Counted from the stretch's first letter, positions 17,788 to 27,551 are shown. The stretch is DNA of 64,000 nt from Aminipila sp032051575 (GCF_032051575.1 NZ_DAMBYD010000006.1:124001-188000), one strand, 5' to 3'. Made by a program: numbers and translations. The notes: a model not told the origin generated them from the letters alone.

Positions 17788-19935
17788 TCATTTTAGTTTA
17801 TATATTGAGACCTTATTTAGGGTTTCAATCAATGTATTTTTCATTTTATATTTCTTTATCAGATTAATCATTGACTGAATTACAAACAGGCCCAAAATAC
17901 CAATAACAACTCCCAAACCTAAGCCATAAAAGCTCCGTAATAAAGAAAGATAAAGCGGGGTACGCAAATGGCTAAATGTATTCAAAACAGAAATTATCCC
18001 GATTGCTCCTACTATGATAGTCGGATACATTAAAAATTTTATTTTATTATGTGCCAACAGGTAAGCGGCCATCAATAATGGATATCCTGTAAGAAATTCC
18101 TTCGTTCTTGGTCTTGCCAAAAAAGTATTTTCTAAGAGATTTCGCAAAATCATTTCAGCATCACTTGGTACAATATTAGTTTCTTGTCCTGTACGTGCAA
18201 GATAATAATACAAAATACCTCCTGCAACCCCTAATATAATCAAGTAGAAAGCTTTGATATCTACGAATAAGAGTCTTCTTAAATCGCTGATATAGTAGAC
18301 TTCTTCCTTAATTTCACTTTCTTTTCTACAGTACCCCATAGACATAACATATAATACTGTTGCAACACATATCGGTATTATCTGAGCTAGTTTAACACCT
18401 CTAAAGAAATCCATTTCTAGCAAAAACCTAGAATCTGACAACAAGCCGCCAATGTATAGTCCACCCACCAATACAATTATAAAAGAACCCAACAAACTTG
18501 AAATACATTTAAATACTAAATAGGAGAATTTTATACTTGTTGAATCAATATAAGCTTTTTTCATCTGCATAATAAACATTGAAATACTTATAATTGAAAA
18601 TAAAACTGATGCTCCAAAAGCAATTAAACCAGGCATCGTATTGGGCGCAATATACATTCCTGTAACGATGCATAAAGAGCCTAGACCTAACATACCTAAT
18701 TGCCCCCTAATAGTTAAACGTATATATTGCATTATCCGCAGTATTCCAATTGCGACCAAACTTATACCAGCAATAATCACCAATATTCTATTACTTGTAT
18801 TCATAGGCATAACTGTAAAATCGCCAATATATATACCTTGTGATACCAATCGAGCCTTTAGTGATTTAAACATCCTGACATATTCAGTAGTATTGGTTAC
18901 ATAACTATCATTATCCCATTTAAACGGTTTGAAGTACACCAATCGAATGTTCCTTTCAGTAACAGCTCGATAAATTGTATTTTCAATCTCTTCAGAGCCG
19001 GAATAATTATAATACTTATATCGTTGTTGAATATAGTCACTCATGGAAAATGTACGAACGGCATCATAATTAAGAGCAACCGTTAAATCCTCAATGCCTG
19101 CAACCTCAACATTAGATCGTTGAACTGGTGTCTCAAGCAAGGCTACAGTAATTTTATTTTCTTTCATGAACTCACTTAATTCCTTGTCAAAATCCGGATA
19201 ACCAATTATGGTATTGTTTCCGAACAAGTAAACTTTAGGACGTATCTGATGCCTAATGAGTTCATTTTTATATGCTTTCACCAAATTTTGGGGAAACTTT
19301 TCATTATTTATCGGCCTAAATATAACGTCCATTCCACTATCTTTAATTAACTTGATTTTATTATCATCGAAACCAAATCTGATCTTATCTTTCTCTTCTT
19401 TATATACACTTTGAATTTCTTCGTCGGATTTTATAACAAAGTAGTTGATATTCCCAATATAATACATATCGTAGAATTTTTTTGGGTATCTGTTTTCTAG
19501 CCCTTCTTTAATAAAATGAGCAAGCTTTACATCATCAGTTTTAGCAATAAAATATTCATTTTTATAAGTTTTATTTAAGATATCATCAACAATTTCTTTG
19601 GGATATTCTTTTTTCCATTCTAGTTTTTTACATATAGATTCTACTGTATCATATTCCAAATCCTTGTTGCTTTCTTGCAAAGAATGAAGTGACTCTTCTT
19701 TAATCGAAACAGAAGCACACCCCTGTGCATGAAAAAATGAAATCCACCATTTTAAATCATGTTCAGATTGTCCTGCAAGCTTGCATAATTCATCATAATC
19801 TAATGTAATATGCACTCCATTATTAACCGATTCAACTTGATATCGCTCTATACAAAGTATGCTAATTGATATAAACCCAATCAATACAATTAGCCATAAT
19901 AAGATATATTTTTTTAATTTAATTATCACCGACAA
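17788..19935 (-). CDS. DUF5693 family membrane protein
   Basis: 715 residues. One N-terminal membrane segment (ILLWLIVLIGFISISILC) precedes a soluble extracellular region of about 370 residues (YPDFDKELSEFMKENKITVA, LLETPVQRSNVE), then about eight membrane segments. This layout and the phrase ALLETPVQ fit the DUF5693 family of Firmicutes, which often lies near wall-polymer pyruvylation genes; no such gene is here. GGAGG lies 4 nt before a TTG (19935) and 10 nt before a GTG (19929), so the start is uncertain by two codons. Confidence 0.8.
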   Translation of the reverse strand: MSVIIKLKKYILLWLIVLIGFISISILCIERYQVESVNNGVHITLDYDELCKLAGQSEHDLKWWISFFHAQGCASVSIKEESLHSLQESNKDLEYDTVESICKKLEWKKEYPKEIVDDILNKTYKNEYFIAKTDDVKLAHFIKEGLENRYPKKFYDMYYIGNINYFVIKSDEEIQSVYKEEKDKIRFGFDDNKIKLIKDSGMDVIFRPINNEKFPQNLVKAYKNELIRHQIRPKVYLFGNNTIIGYPDFDKELSEFMKENKITVALLETPVQRSNVEVAGIEDLTVALNYDAVRTFSMSDYIQQRYKYYNYSGSEEIENTIYRAVTERNIRLVYFKPFKWDNDSYVTNTTEYVRMFKSLKARLVSQGIYIGDFTVMPMNTSNRILVIIAGISLVAIGILRIMQYIRLTIRGQLGMLGLGSLCIVTGMYIAPNTMPGLIAFGASVLFSIISISMFIMQMKKAYIDSTSIKFSYLVFKCISSLLGSFIIVLVGGLYIGGLLSDSRFLLEMDFFRGVKLAQIIPICVATVLYVMSMGYCRKESEIKEEVYYISDLRRLLFVDIKAFYLIILGVAGGILYYYLARTGQETNIVPSDAEMILRNLLENTFLARPRTKEFLTGYPLLMAAYLLAHNKIKFLMYPTIIVGAIGIISVLNTFSHLRTPLYLSLLRSFYGLGLGVVIGILGLFVIQSMINLIKKYKMKNTLIETLNKVSIYKLK

Positions 19936-20061
19936 CGTTCCTCCAATTACTATCTATAAAAATAACCATATCATTTTTCCTAGAAATGTAAATACATATT
20001 TCCTAAACGGCAAAGATACCTGCGCAAACAACATGTGACGTCGTTTGTATTTTATAACAAA

Positions 20062-20099
20062 TATAGACCCATATTTTACAATTTCACTATGGGTCTATA
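20062..20099 (-). terminator. Hairpin terminator after the GHKL kinase
   Basis: Perfect 12-base arms TATAGACCCATA / TATGGGTCTATA; on the minus strand it is followed by only TTTG, so termination may be weak. Located about 35 nt after the kinase stop. Confidence 0.5.
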
Positions 20100-20131
20100 C
20101 ATTCCGGATGTCCTAAAAAACAAACGAAAAT

Positions 20132-20836
20132 TTAATTGATTCTTATTTTAATTGCTACATAATTTTCTTCATCTATTTCATCTTTTAAGTTACTGACTTC
20201 AATTGTTCCCTTAGCTGCATTAACGATATTTTTCAAGTTATACAAGCCATATCCTCGGTTACCACTTTTTGTAGAAAATCCTTTTTTAAACATATTTAGG
20301 ATGACATTTTGACTAAGATATGGATGTTTATTTTTCACTTCAATAACATTCATATCATTTTCTTTATGGATTTTTAGATATACTATGTTTTTATCTACTT
20401 TTGTTTCTAAAGCATTGTCAATAAGCGTTCCAATGATTTCTACCAGCTCGTAATTTTTAAACTGCATCATATAATTTTTTATTTCAATATTTAATATAGT
20501 TCCCTTTTCTTCAGATTTCTTTTTCTTGCTATATAGCAGACTTGCTAGTATTTTGTTATCCAGTTTTATTAAGTTTCCTAAATCATTTTTAATTTCTAGA
20601 TCCTTTATATAATTTTTTATTGTGTCAATATTTTCATTAAGATTATCATCTGCAAGCATAAGTTTAAGTGCCTGCAAGTGATTATCAAATTCGTGCTGTT
20701 TTCCTCGTAATTCTTCAATTAATTCTTGAATTATAGGATTGTATCTTTTATATATTCCTAATTCTTTTTCCTGATAAGTATTTATTAATCCATTTTTAAG
20801 AATAATATAATTACTAATAATCAACATGGCAGTCAC
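20132..20836 (-). CDS. GHKL histidine kinase, catalytic half (separated from its sensor by an in-frame stop)
   Basis: 234 residues: one membrane segment, then QHEFDNHLQALKL (phospho-acceptor His), IGTLIDNALE (N box) and GYGLYNLKNIV (G box), the AgrC/NatK-like GHKL pattern. The frame continues without interruption into the upstream sensor gene except for one TAA at 20858-20860. No ribosome binding site precedes the GTG at 20836 or the ATG at 20827, so this is more likely the back half of a broken 418-codon kinase than a separate gene. Confidence 0.7.
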   Translation of the reverse strand: MTAMLIISNYIILKNGLINTYQEKELGIYKRYNPIIQELIEELRGKQHEFDNHLQALKLMLADDNLNENIDTIKNYIKDLEIKNDLGNLIKLDNKILASLLYSKKKKSEEKGTILNIEIKNYMMQFKNYELVEIIGTLIDNALETKVDKNIVYLKIHKENDMNVIEVKNKHPYLSQNVILNMFKKGFSTKSGNRGYGLYNLKNIVNAAKGTIEVSNLKDEIDEENYVAIKIRIN

Positions 20837-20857
20837 TACTGTTAAAAGAATAATATT

Positions 20858-21388
20858 TTAAAGTACTCCTTGAAAATCTATATACCAATACATCAGAATT
20901 ACAAAACTTAATATGAATAAATTTAATAAAAACATTTTTATAATATTATTCTTGCTCTGAATAAAATCATAAGCAACGTTCAAAGGAACTTTAAAGTATA
21001 TAAAACCCATGATAGTCATAGAAATAGATTGTGCTATCATTCCGTTCATAAAGTCATATTGAAACTGGCTATTAGTCGTACTCATTAGAAGGACAATCAG
21101 TAATTGAACTGACATTATAATAATCATAGTAAAAATATAAATATATATTATTTCTATGATCTTTTTTCTATATATAAGTATCAACATTATGCATAACGTT
21201 AATATATTTAAAGATATACTCAATATCTCATCTAAAAAATATCCTAAAACACCTCCAAATAATGATGTGAGTATCCAAGATATTAATCCATAGCTTAGCT
21301 TAATTGGACTGCTAGTCAATTTTTTTGAAATAATAATAACTGAAGCTACGTCAAACATAGACATGATAATGTTCTGTAGAAGTGTCAT
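20858..21388 (-). CDS. Membrane sensor half of the broken GHKL histidine kinase
   Basis: 176 residues, almost entirely hydrophobic, with six predicted membrane segments, as in the AgrC sensor region. Its ATG overlaps the stop of the upstream LytTR regulator (ATGA), the usual coupling of regulator and kinase. After its stop codon the same frame resumes at once as NIILLTVVTAMLIISNY, the last membrane segment of the kinase half. I read the two as one gene with a nonsense mutation. Confidence 0.75.
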   Translation of the reverse strand: MTLLQNIIMSMFDVASVIIISKKLTSSPIKLSYGLISWILTSLFGGVLGYFLDEILSISLNILTLCIMLILIYRKKIIEIIYIYIFTMIIIMSVQLLIVLLMSTTNSQFQYDFMNGMIAQSISMTIMGFIYFKVPLNVAYDFIQSKNNIIKMFLLNLFILSFVILMYWYIDFQGVL

Positions 21389-22083
21389 ACCAGTTCACCT
21401 CTTATGTTTTCTTTATATTTTCTTCCATAAGGAATCTGTTCTTCTGCATATTTTAAACTAATCAAACATTCTTTTTTATTAATTTCCTGTAAGTATTTAC
21501 TATTGATTATATAACTTTTATGACATTGAATAAAATCTTCGGATAACTCACTCGCAATCTGGCTTAAGGTATATGAAGCATATTCAGCTTTTTCACGAAC
21601 CGTTTGTACTATCAGCTTTCTGTTATTACTCTCAATGTAAATAATCTCTTCTTGATCAATAACATAAATAAAATCTTTCTGTTTGATTGACAATATTTTT
21701 TTTTCTTTTTTAATTCGATAATTAATAACAGTCTCAATTACTTCTTTAACTTCATCTATACTAAATGGTTTTACTAGATAGTCATAACAATGAATTTTCC
21801 TGAAAGCTTCCAATTCTCTAGTCGGAACAGCTGTTATAAACACGATGGGCGTAAACTTATAATAATCGATTTCCCTCAACTGCTCTGCTAGTTTGAGGCC
21901 ACTATAGTCCTCAAGCTGAATATCTAAAAAGAAAGCGTCTATTCTTTTATCTATGGCATAATCAAATGCTTTTTCTGCATATCCGGTCATGAAAACTTCT
22001 TGAGTGCTGTCTACAGTCTTTATTATACTATTTAATCCAGTACAAATAATTTGATCGTCTTCTACAATTAATATTCTGCCCAT
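21385..22083 (-). CDS. LytTR-type response regulator
   Basis: 232 residues. Receiver domain: ILIVEDDQ (acidic pocket), FFLDIQLEDYSG (phospho-Asp), FITAVPTRE and YLVKPFS (conserved Lys). C-terminal LytTR DNA-binding domain: IIYIESNNRKLIVQT, FIQCHKSYIIN. AGGGGG lies 6 nt before the ATG at 22083, which is preferred to the upstream ATGs at 22113 and 22116. The next gene overlaps by 4 nt. With its kinase interrupted, this regulator may be uncoupled from its signal. LytTR regulators often control peptide or bacteriocin genes, but none is visible beside it. Confidence 0.9.
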   Translation of the reverse strand: MGRILIVEDDQIICTGLNSIIKTVDSTQEVFMTGYAEKAFDYAIDKRIDAFFLDIQLEDYSGLKLAEQLREIDYYKFTPIVFITAVPTRELEAFRKIHCYDYLVKPFSIDEVKEVIETVINYRIKKEKKILSIKQKDFIYVIDQEEIIYIESNNRKLIVQTVREKAEYASYTLSQIASELSEDFIQCHKSYIINSKYLQEINKKECLISLKYAEEQIPYGRKYKENIRGELV

Positions 22084-22198
22084 TTGTAACCCCCTGAACT
22101 TTATTATTTTCATCAATACATTCTTTCATATATTTTACAACTTTTGCTATTTTTTTCAACACATTTACACTTTACTGTAAATATACGGTCTATGCACG

Positions 22199-22747
22199 TT
22201 AAACGTTAGATGTTTTATTATAATCTACAAGCAGGTTTTCAAATGCTTTGTTGGTGCGAAGAAAATCATATTCGCTGTTACTTTTAAGTTCTGAGATGAA
22301 TGCAGGAACAAAATATTTCTCCATACCAGTGAATTCTTCTTGCGCAGTTCTGTAAAAGAGCGGTGTCATATCCATATTCCAAGATTTATATGCCGCATCG
22401 AAGATGGCTTTGATTTGCTTAATACTCTGCTCCGCATCTTTTTCATATAAAACAATTTGAAGATACGGGGTAACTGCTCCATATTGCCATAATCCAAATA
22501 GATGTACCATGTTTTGTGCTATTTCAGCTATTTGTTTTGCTTTCTCCGATTTGTCGACTTTTAGCTCTATATCTATCAGCTTAAATAAACATCTCTGAAT
22601 TTTTTCTAAATCCTGTAAAAGCATTCCTTTCCTGCAAGAATAAAAATTGTGGAATTTCTTATAGATTCTTCCGAGGTAATTTGCAACTTATTCTTGCGTC
22701 AAACCTATATTTTTTCTATTTTCTTTTATTTGCTCATTAATTTGCAT
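22199..22747 (-). pseudogene. XRE family regulator, broken after the first HTH helices
   Basis: A start with strong AAAGGAGG (ATG at 22747) gives MQINEQIKENRKNIGLTQE then TAA at 22688; the following codons VANYLG continue the HTH in the same sense. The rest of the HTH is missing, and a 141-codon frame (22199-22624: LLQDLEKIQRCLFKLIDIEL ... FENLLVDYN) encodes the alpha-helical C-terminal half usual for such regulators in Clostridia. I read this as one gene with a nonsense codon and an internal deletion. The 141-codon part may be called a hypothetical protein by automatic tools. Confidence 0.65.
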
Positions 22748-23286
22748 GGCACAACCTCCTTTAATAACTAAATTATAACTCTTGTAATACGAAATGGCTA
22801 TTGAACCGTTGCTTATAAAATAGTAACCGAGAGTTAACTTGATATATATACAAATTCCTATTTTTCTTTATGTCATCTATAATAACGTCTAAAAAATCAG
22901 GACAAAAATCCAGTATTTTTCAGCTTGATTTTCGCCCTGATTTAGCTTCAAAATCACGACATCTCTTGGTTCGTTTGGCTTATTTATCGCTATTACCACA
23001 ACGTGTAATCAGAATCACTGTCTCAACGTGCCTTGAGTATGCAATAATGATGTCGTTTGAAGCTGATGGTTCCTTGGTGGAAATGTCTTCTCTACAAAAC
23101 TACTTAAATCTTCCTGTAATTTGAGATACATTAATGGCTATGTAGAATAATACCTCGGTTGCCTTTAACTTTGAGTATCTTCAATTTCACCCCAAAATGA
23201 AACGAAAAATTTATAATAAAATAGCCCCGCAGGTGCTGCTAAAATTCCTAAAACTAGGAAAGTATAATTTTATTATCTTTCATTGC
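22748..23286. other. Intergenic region holding repeat copy 5
   Basis: Besides the repeat at 22872-23085, it holds a weak hairpin near 23250-23270 (CCTAGTTTTAGG) just after the CPBP gene, which may be its terminator. No open frame of interest other than the rlmD-like fragment inside the repeat. Confidence 0.5.
22872..23085 (-). repeat. rlmD-3'-end repeat, copy 5, with the closest match to a true RlmD C-terminus
   Basis: Minus strand: TKEPSASNDIIIAYSRHVE then TVILITRCGNSDK-stop (stop at 22980-22982). The true RlmD ends TKHTECVVLMTKCGSDKK, so this copy keeps the H-x-E, V-x-L and TxCGxxDK positions in one frame with no spacer. The hairpin TCAGGACAAAAATC...GATTTTCGCCCTGA lies at 22897-22940. It is about 200 nt 3' of the CPBP gene at 23287. 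Confidence 0.8.
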
Positions 23287-24057
23287 CTACTCACAATATT
23301 CTTTCAGTATAAATTTATACTGCTGAATGGATTTTATTAATCCAACGATAATCATAAAAAAACAAAGGAGTAACATACATAAACAAACAGTACTGCTTAC
23401 ATTATGTAATCTTGCTATCAGCAAGGGTTTTAACTGTAGTATGAGGTTCCAGAAAAAATGAATAGCCATTGTCATATAAAGGTTGCAGTGCTTTATCATT
23501 AATACTGCAAACATAACCCCTGCAAATATCGTCAATAGATTAAAAATATTTATATGAATTATATAAAATACTATCGCAGAAAGCCATACTGCCTTTCTGA
23601 CAGAATACTTATTGACAAAACTTTGCAATATAACTCCCCTGCAAATAAGCTCCTCGGTAATTGGTGCCAGTACTGCTAACACAATTACTTTTTGCCAACT
23701 GACTTTCTCATATTCCATTTGGCCTTCCTTAAATAGAATTGCCTCTATTATAATAAAAGTTACAGAAATACTAATAAAAAAGATTGCAACAAAAAACGAA
23801 TCATATAATGTAAATTTGTTCACCCTTGCCGTCCACAATTGAAAAGGGATTTTTTTTGTTTTAAGCTTTATTATAATCCACATGAGTGGAAGAAAGTAAA
23901 ATATCGTACCAGATAACAAAATTCCTATACTTCCACCATATATACGAAACAAGACACCTAATACTAATGCTATCATATAGATTCCTACTAACTCTAATAA
24001 TTTTATCTTACCATATTCGTAATTCAAAGCATTATTCTTCATCATACAGTTTTTCAT
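23287..24057 (-). CDS. CPBP family intramembrane metalloprotease
   Basis: 256 residues with about seven membrane segments. CPBP (Abi/Rce1-like) motifs are present: EELICRG (EExxxR), FYIIHINIFN (second His motif) and HFFWN (third). GAGAGG lies 7 nt before the ATG. It is downstream of a second CPBP gene and a LytTR/GHKL system, a set often linked to peptide maturation or bacteriocin immunity in Firmicutes. I see no peptide precursor gene nearby. It could equally be a housekeeping prenyl-protein-protease-like enzyme with an unknown substrate. Confidence 0.88.
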   Translation of the reverse strand: MKNCMMKNNALNYEYGKIKLLELVGIYMIALVLGVLFRIYGGSIGILLSGTIFYFLPLMWIIIKLKTKKIPFQLWTARVNKFTLYDSFFVAIFFISISVTFIIIEAILFKEGQMEYEKVSWQKVIVLAVLAPITEELICRGVILQSFVNKYSVRKAVWLSAIVFYIIHINIFNLLTIFAGVMFAVLMIKHCNLYMTMAIHFFWNLILQLKPLLIARLHNVSSTVCLCMLLLCFFMIIVGLIKSIQQYKFILKEYCE

Positions 24058-24184
24058 TGAAAATCCTCTCTACCTCTTTGTAAATTTTTATAAACCCATA
24101 TTCACAATATAATGTGCTAATGACATTAGGGAAATTGAAATCAGCATTTAGAATTGAATACATTCACTTTTCCCTTTCTTTTCA

Positions 24185-25195
24185 CTAAATAGGTAGCTTT
24201 TCGATTCCGGATATTGCCAGCAGTATTTGAAAAACTAAAAAAATTAACATCCATATAGAAGTAAAGGCTAATCCCATTAAACCTTTTTCCACTTTTATAC
24301 CTTTGATAAATTTCTTCATTTCATTTCTTTTCAATACTATAATCGCGATTGTCCCTACAACAAAAACACCTTCAATCACATAAATCACAACTGATTGCAT
24401 GGATTCATTTAAATTTGAAGTCAGATAGGAAAGTAAATCTCCAAAGATAAAATTATTAATAATATGTAACAAGATAGACCATTTTATAGAATATCTCATG
24501 GCTACATATCCAAGCACCAGACCAACTAGCGTTGCAAAGATACTTTGAATCAGATTACCATGGAACGCTCCAAAAATAACTGCGGAAATAACAATAGCAT
24601 AATAGGTTCCATACTTTTGAAATCCTCTCATAATGAAACCTCGAAAAATAATTTCTTCCGAAATAGGACCTATAAACGAAGCATATAAGAGCATCGATAC
24701 CGTGCTACTACTACTGGACGCACTCTCAATCTCACCCAAAATGGTAAACCCAAATCGGTTGAAGCAAGCCTCAATTCCTGTACCTGATAAACTAAAAATA
24801 GCCTGAGCAGACATAAAGACCGTTAGTAATACCAAAAATGACATTCCTGTCATTTTCTCTTGCGAATGAAAAATTAATTTCTGGTAATCACATTTTCGAA
24901 AATAAAACAATAAAAAGAGCAGCCCCAGGAAAACCGCAATGATGGTTGAAGTTCCACTATTCATTGCCTCATCAATAACAGAATCAATAACAGAATCAAT
25001 AACAGAATCAATAACAGAATCAATATCAAATTCATTATTACTAGAAAATGATATAATCCTTCGAATCATATCTACAATAACAATTAAAAACATTATCAGT
25101 TCATATATAAGGACGCCTCTAGCCAACTTGCTTGTGTTTTTTCTGACCTCTTTTTTATTCCATTGTGTTTCATTTGTTTCAACTTTATTTTCCAA
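24185..25195 (-). CDS. CPBP family intramembrane metalloprotease with a DSVI repeat loop
   Basis: 336 residues with about eight membrane segments. Motifs: SEEIIFRGFIMRG (EExxxR), FGAFHGN and LHIINN. Between the first and second membrane segments lies an acidic loop in which the codons for DSVI are repeated in tandem (residues about 58-76) through a 12-bp DNA repeat. The gene lies about 85 nt downstream of the GHKL kinase at 25281 and 128 nt upstream of another CPBP gene on the same strand, so all four genes may be one unit. Confidence 0.9.
   Translation of the reverse strand: MENKVETNETQWNKKEVRKNTSKLARGVLIYELIMFLIVIVDMIRRIISFSSNNEFDIDSVIDSVIDSVIDSVIDEAMNSGTSTIIAVFLGLLFLLFYFRKCDYQKLIFHSQEKMTGMSFLVLLTVFMSAQAIFSLSGTGIEACFNRFGFTILGEIESASSSSSTVSMLLYASFIGPISEEIIFRGFIMRGFQKYGTYYAIVISAVIFGAFHGNLIQSIFATLVGLVLGYVAMRYSIKWSILLHIINNFIFGDLLSYLTSNLNESMQSVVIYVIEGVFVVGTIAIIVLKRNEMKKFIKGIKVEKGLMGLAFTSIWMLIFLVFQILLAISGIEKLPI
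24971..25024. repeat. 12-bp tandem repeat, about 4.5 units, inside the CPBP coding region
   Basis: Plus-strand unit ATCAATAACAGA repeats at 24971, 24983, 24995 and 25007, with a half unit at 25019. It adds four residues (D-S-V-I) per unit and keeps the frame, so slippage would change loop length without inactivating the gene. Confidence 0.9.
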
Positions 25196-25280
25196 TATTC
25201 TAATCTCCTTTACTATGTTTGTGTATCAATCATAGCTTCGGATGTTTCCCTATAGTCACTTTTGTTGTGAAACGCTTCTA

Positions 25281-26612
25281 TTATGTTGCGGGGTGCACAA
25301 ATAAAATGATTTCCAGTACAAAATAGTTTTGTTTTCCATCATTTTCTAAATAATACTCCATATACCCCTTATATTTTTCTACTGCCATTCTTATATTGCC
25401 CAACCCAAATCCATGATTTATATAATCTCCCTTTGTTGTGGAAAAAGTAAGCGTTGATTTCCCTTGTTCCACTGGATTGCGGAACATAAGAAACTGCATT
25501 GCATTCTGCTGTTTAAACTGTATCTGCATTTCCTTCTCTGGAACGTAACTCTCTTTTAATGCCTCAACCGCATTGTCAATTGAATTGGAAAATATTGTAC
25601 AAAGGTCCATTGCATCAACAGTCAGATATCCCAGTTTTCCCTCTATTGAAATAGATATCTGATCTTTTTTAGCATTAGCCAACTTTTCATTTACTATTGC
25701 ATCCACGATATCATTACCGGTGTGTAATTCTCGGTCTATCTGCTCGATCTGTGTATTTAAACCCAAAATGTATTTATTGGTCTCATCATATTTTCCTTCC
25801 AAAATCAGATTGTATAGGCAGGCAATATGGTTTTTCATATCATGGTGTACTCTTCTGGTCTCTCTTTGAGTCTCTTGATATGTTCTAAAATGCTCCAATT
25901 GTGCTTTTAGATAATGTTCATTCAGTATTGCTGCTTGTTGGAAATAGGTCTTGCCGTTTCCCTGAATCACCATTGCTATGATTGAAGTTTCCAAGAAAGC
26001 TACAATTAAAATGCTGAATCCCACAAAACATTTGGCGTAGAGCGATGCAATTTTAAACTCATCCACACATACAACTAAGACCGAAAACATCAAAAGAAAC
26101 AAGCCAGTTGTGTTGATTAAATTTCTTTCCCACTTGGAAAGGGTTCTATTCTGGATAACTTCATCAAAACATCTTCTCCAATTTTTCCCCTTCCAGAGAA
26201 AAAGTATAAAGCTGATCCAGAATATAATATCAAATATTCCCATCCAGGAGATGTTCGTATTAATGATGGAATTCATAGATTTTGAAAATAAATATAGAAA
26301 AGAAATGGGAATGAATATCATAGAAAATATCATACCGGAAATTGGAAATATTAAAAATAAACCCCTAATTATATTTTTCCCCCTTGAACAAAAAACCAGT
26401 ACACTAAAAAATAAAAAGGGTAAGACAATCTGCATAGCACCTTCTTTATCAAAAAAGCAAATCACAAATTCACTAAACAAAAATGTACCAAAGATAAACT
26501 TCCATGTGCGTAAATTATAAAAAAACTTCTCAAAATATATGTACTTTCCAATTAATATTAATAAAATTAAAAGTTCTGTGCACCCAATTATCATGTATAA
26601 TTTTTCAAACAT
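25281..26612 (-). CDS. GHKL sensor histidine kinase (AgrC-like)
   Basis: 443 residues: about six N-terminal membrane segments (1-210), then a coiled linker and the kinase core. RRVHHDMKNHIACLYN carries the phospho-acceptor His, NSIDNAVEAL the N box and HGFGLGNIRMAV the G box. The gene starts 13 nt after the stop of the LytTR regulator (26626), the usual order for Agr/Com-type systems. The ligand is probably a peptide by family analogy; no precursor or AgrB gene is visible here. Confidence 0.92.
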   Translation of the reverse strand: MFEKLYMIIGCTELLILLILIGKYIYFEKFFYNLRTWKFIFGTFLFSEFVICFFDKEGAMQIVLPFLFFSVLVFCSRGKNIIRGLFLIFPISGMIFSMIFIPISFLYLFSKSMNSIINTNISWMGIFDIIFWISFILFLWKGKNWRRCFDEVIQNRTLSKWERNLINTTGLFLLMFSVLVVCVDEFKIASLYAKCFVGFSILIVAFLETSIIAMVIQGNGKTYFQQAAILNEHYLKAQLEHFRTYQETQRETRRVHHDMKNHIACLYNLILEGKYDETNKYILGLNTQIEQIDRELHTGNDIVDAIVNEKLANAKKDQISISIEGKLGYLTVDAMDLCTIFSNSIDNAVEALKESYVPEKEMQIQFKQQNAMQFLMFRNPVEQGKSTLTFSTTKGDYINHGFGLGNIRMAVEKYKGYMEYYLENDGKQNYFVLEIILFVHPAT

Positions 26613-26625
26613 AATCTCACCTGTC

Positions 26626-27330
26626 TCATCCTAATATGCGCAAATAATTCATCATTGATGTTTTGAATTCATTTCTTTTTCCTCTGCTGAGTGGAATTTC
26701 ATTTCCGTTTTTCATCATGATTTTCTTTCCGTCAAAGGATTTGACAAATCCTAGATTTATCAGATAACTTCTATGCGGCTTATAAAACATCTGCTTTGGC
26801 ATTTGTTCTTCAATATCACTCAGTTTTTTACGGATTAAACACGTGGATCCTTCTATGCACACATTAATATATACATTTTCACTTTGCACATACTGGATTT
26901 CCGTCCAGTTTACCAACAAGGTTCTTTCTCCATCCTGTAATTCTATTTTACTATCCAATAGCCTTAGGTTATCAAAATCATGTAGTGTTTTTACTAATCT
27001 TTCCATCTGCAGAGGCTTATCAAGGAAGCGAAAGGCATCTACTTCGTAACCTTCCATGGCAAGTTCTGTATGACTTGTTAAAAATATAATCGGAATGGAC
27101 TGATTGATGTTCCGAATCTGTTTGGAAGTTTCTATTCCATTCGGACCTGGCATTTCAATATCCATAAAAATCATTTGAAACTCCAACGGATATTTTTTAA
27201 ACCTATCCATAAAATCCATTCCAGAGGAGAATACTTCGATTTCAACCTCTAACATACCATAATACTCTTCAAGTTTATCCCCTAATATCTTTTGAAAATT
27301 AACTTCATCATCACAAATTGCTATCTTCAT
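26626..27330 (-). CDS. LytTR-type response regulator (AgrA-like)
   Basis: 234 residues. Receiver: IAICDDEV, IFMDIEMPGPNG (phospho-Asp57), IIFLTSH, RFLDKP. The LytTR domain follows (VNWTEIQYVQSENVYI, FYKPHRSYLINL, IPLSRGKRNEF). It pairs with the kinase 13 nt downstream. The upstream 666 bp carry no gene, so this regulator starts the transcript that may run through the kinase and the two CPBP genes. Confidence 0.92.
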   Translation of the reverse strand: MKIAICDDEVNFQKILGDKLEEYYGMLEVEIEVFSSGMDFMDRFKKYPLEFQMIFMDIEMPGPNGIETSKQIRNINQSIPIIFLTSHTELAMEGYEVDAFRFLDKPLQMERLVKTLHDFDNLRLLDSKIELQDGERTLLVNWTEIQYVQSENVYINVCIEGSTCLIRKKLSDIEEQMPKQMFYKPHRSYLINLGFVKSFDGKKIMMKNGNEIPLSRGKRNEFKTSMMNYLRILG

Positions 27331-27518
27331 CCTATCACCTTAAATATCTTAATAGTAATCTCAATTTTAAACTCTTATTATATAATAACAATAGCGGCCT
27401 CGCCTTTCACCATGCTAAGTTAAACATTTACTGTTACTAAAAACATCGTCCCTTATTTTTAATGAAATAAATACTCTAATTTTAATTCATTATACCATAA
27501 ACTTATAATAAAAACACC

Positions 27519-27551
27519 ACAGTACGTGCGTTCAACCCTCCTCAGTACTGT
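27519..27551 (-). terminator. Hairpin terminator between MATE and the LytTR regulator
   Basis: ACAGTAC / GTACTGT arms with a 19-base loop, followed on the minus strand by GGTGTTTTTATT. Confidence 0.4.

Noticed and set aside
26110..26520. 136-codon plus-strand open frame
   Set aside because: Antisense of the membrane part of the GHKL kinase; no supporting signals.
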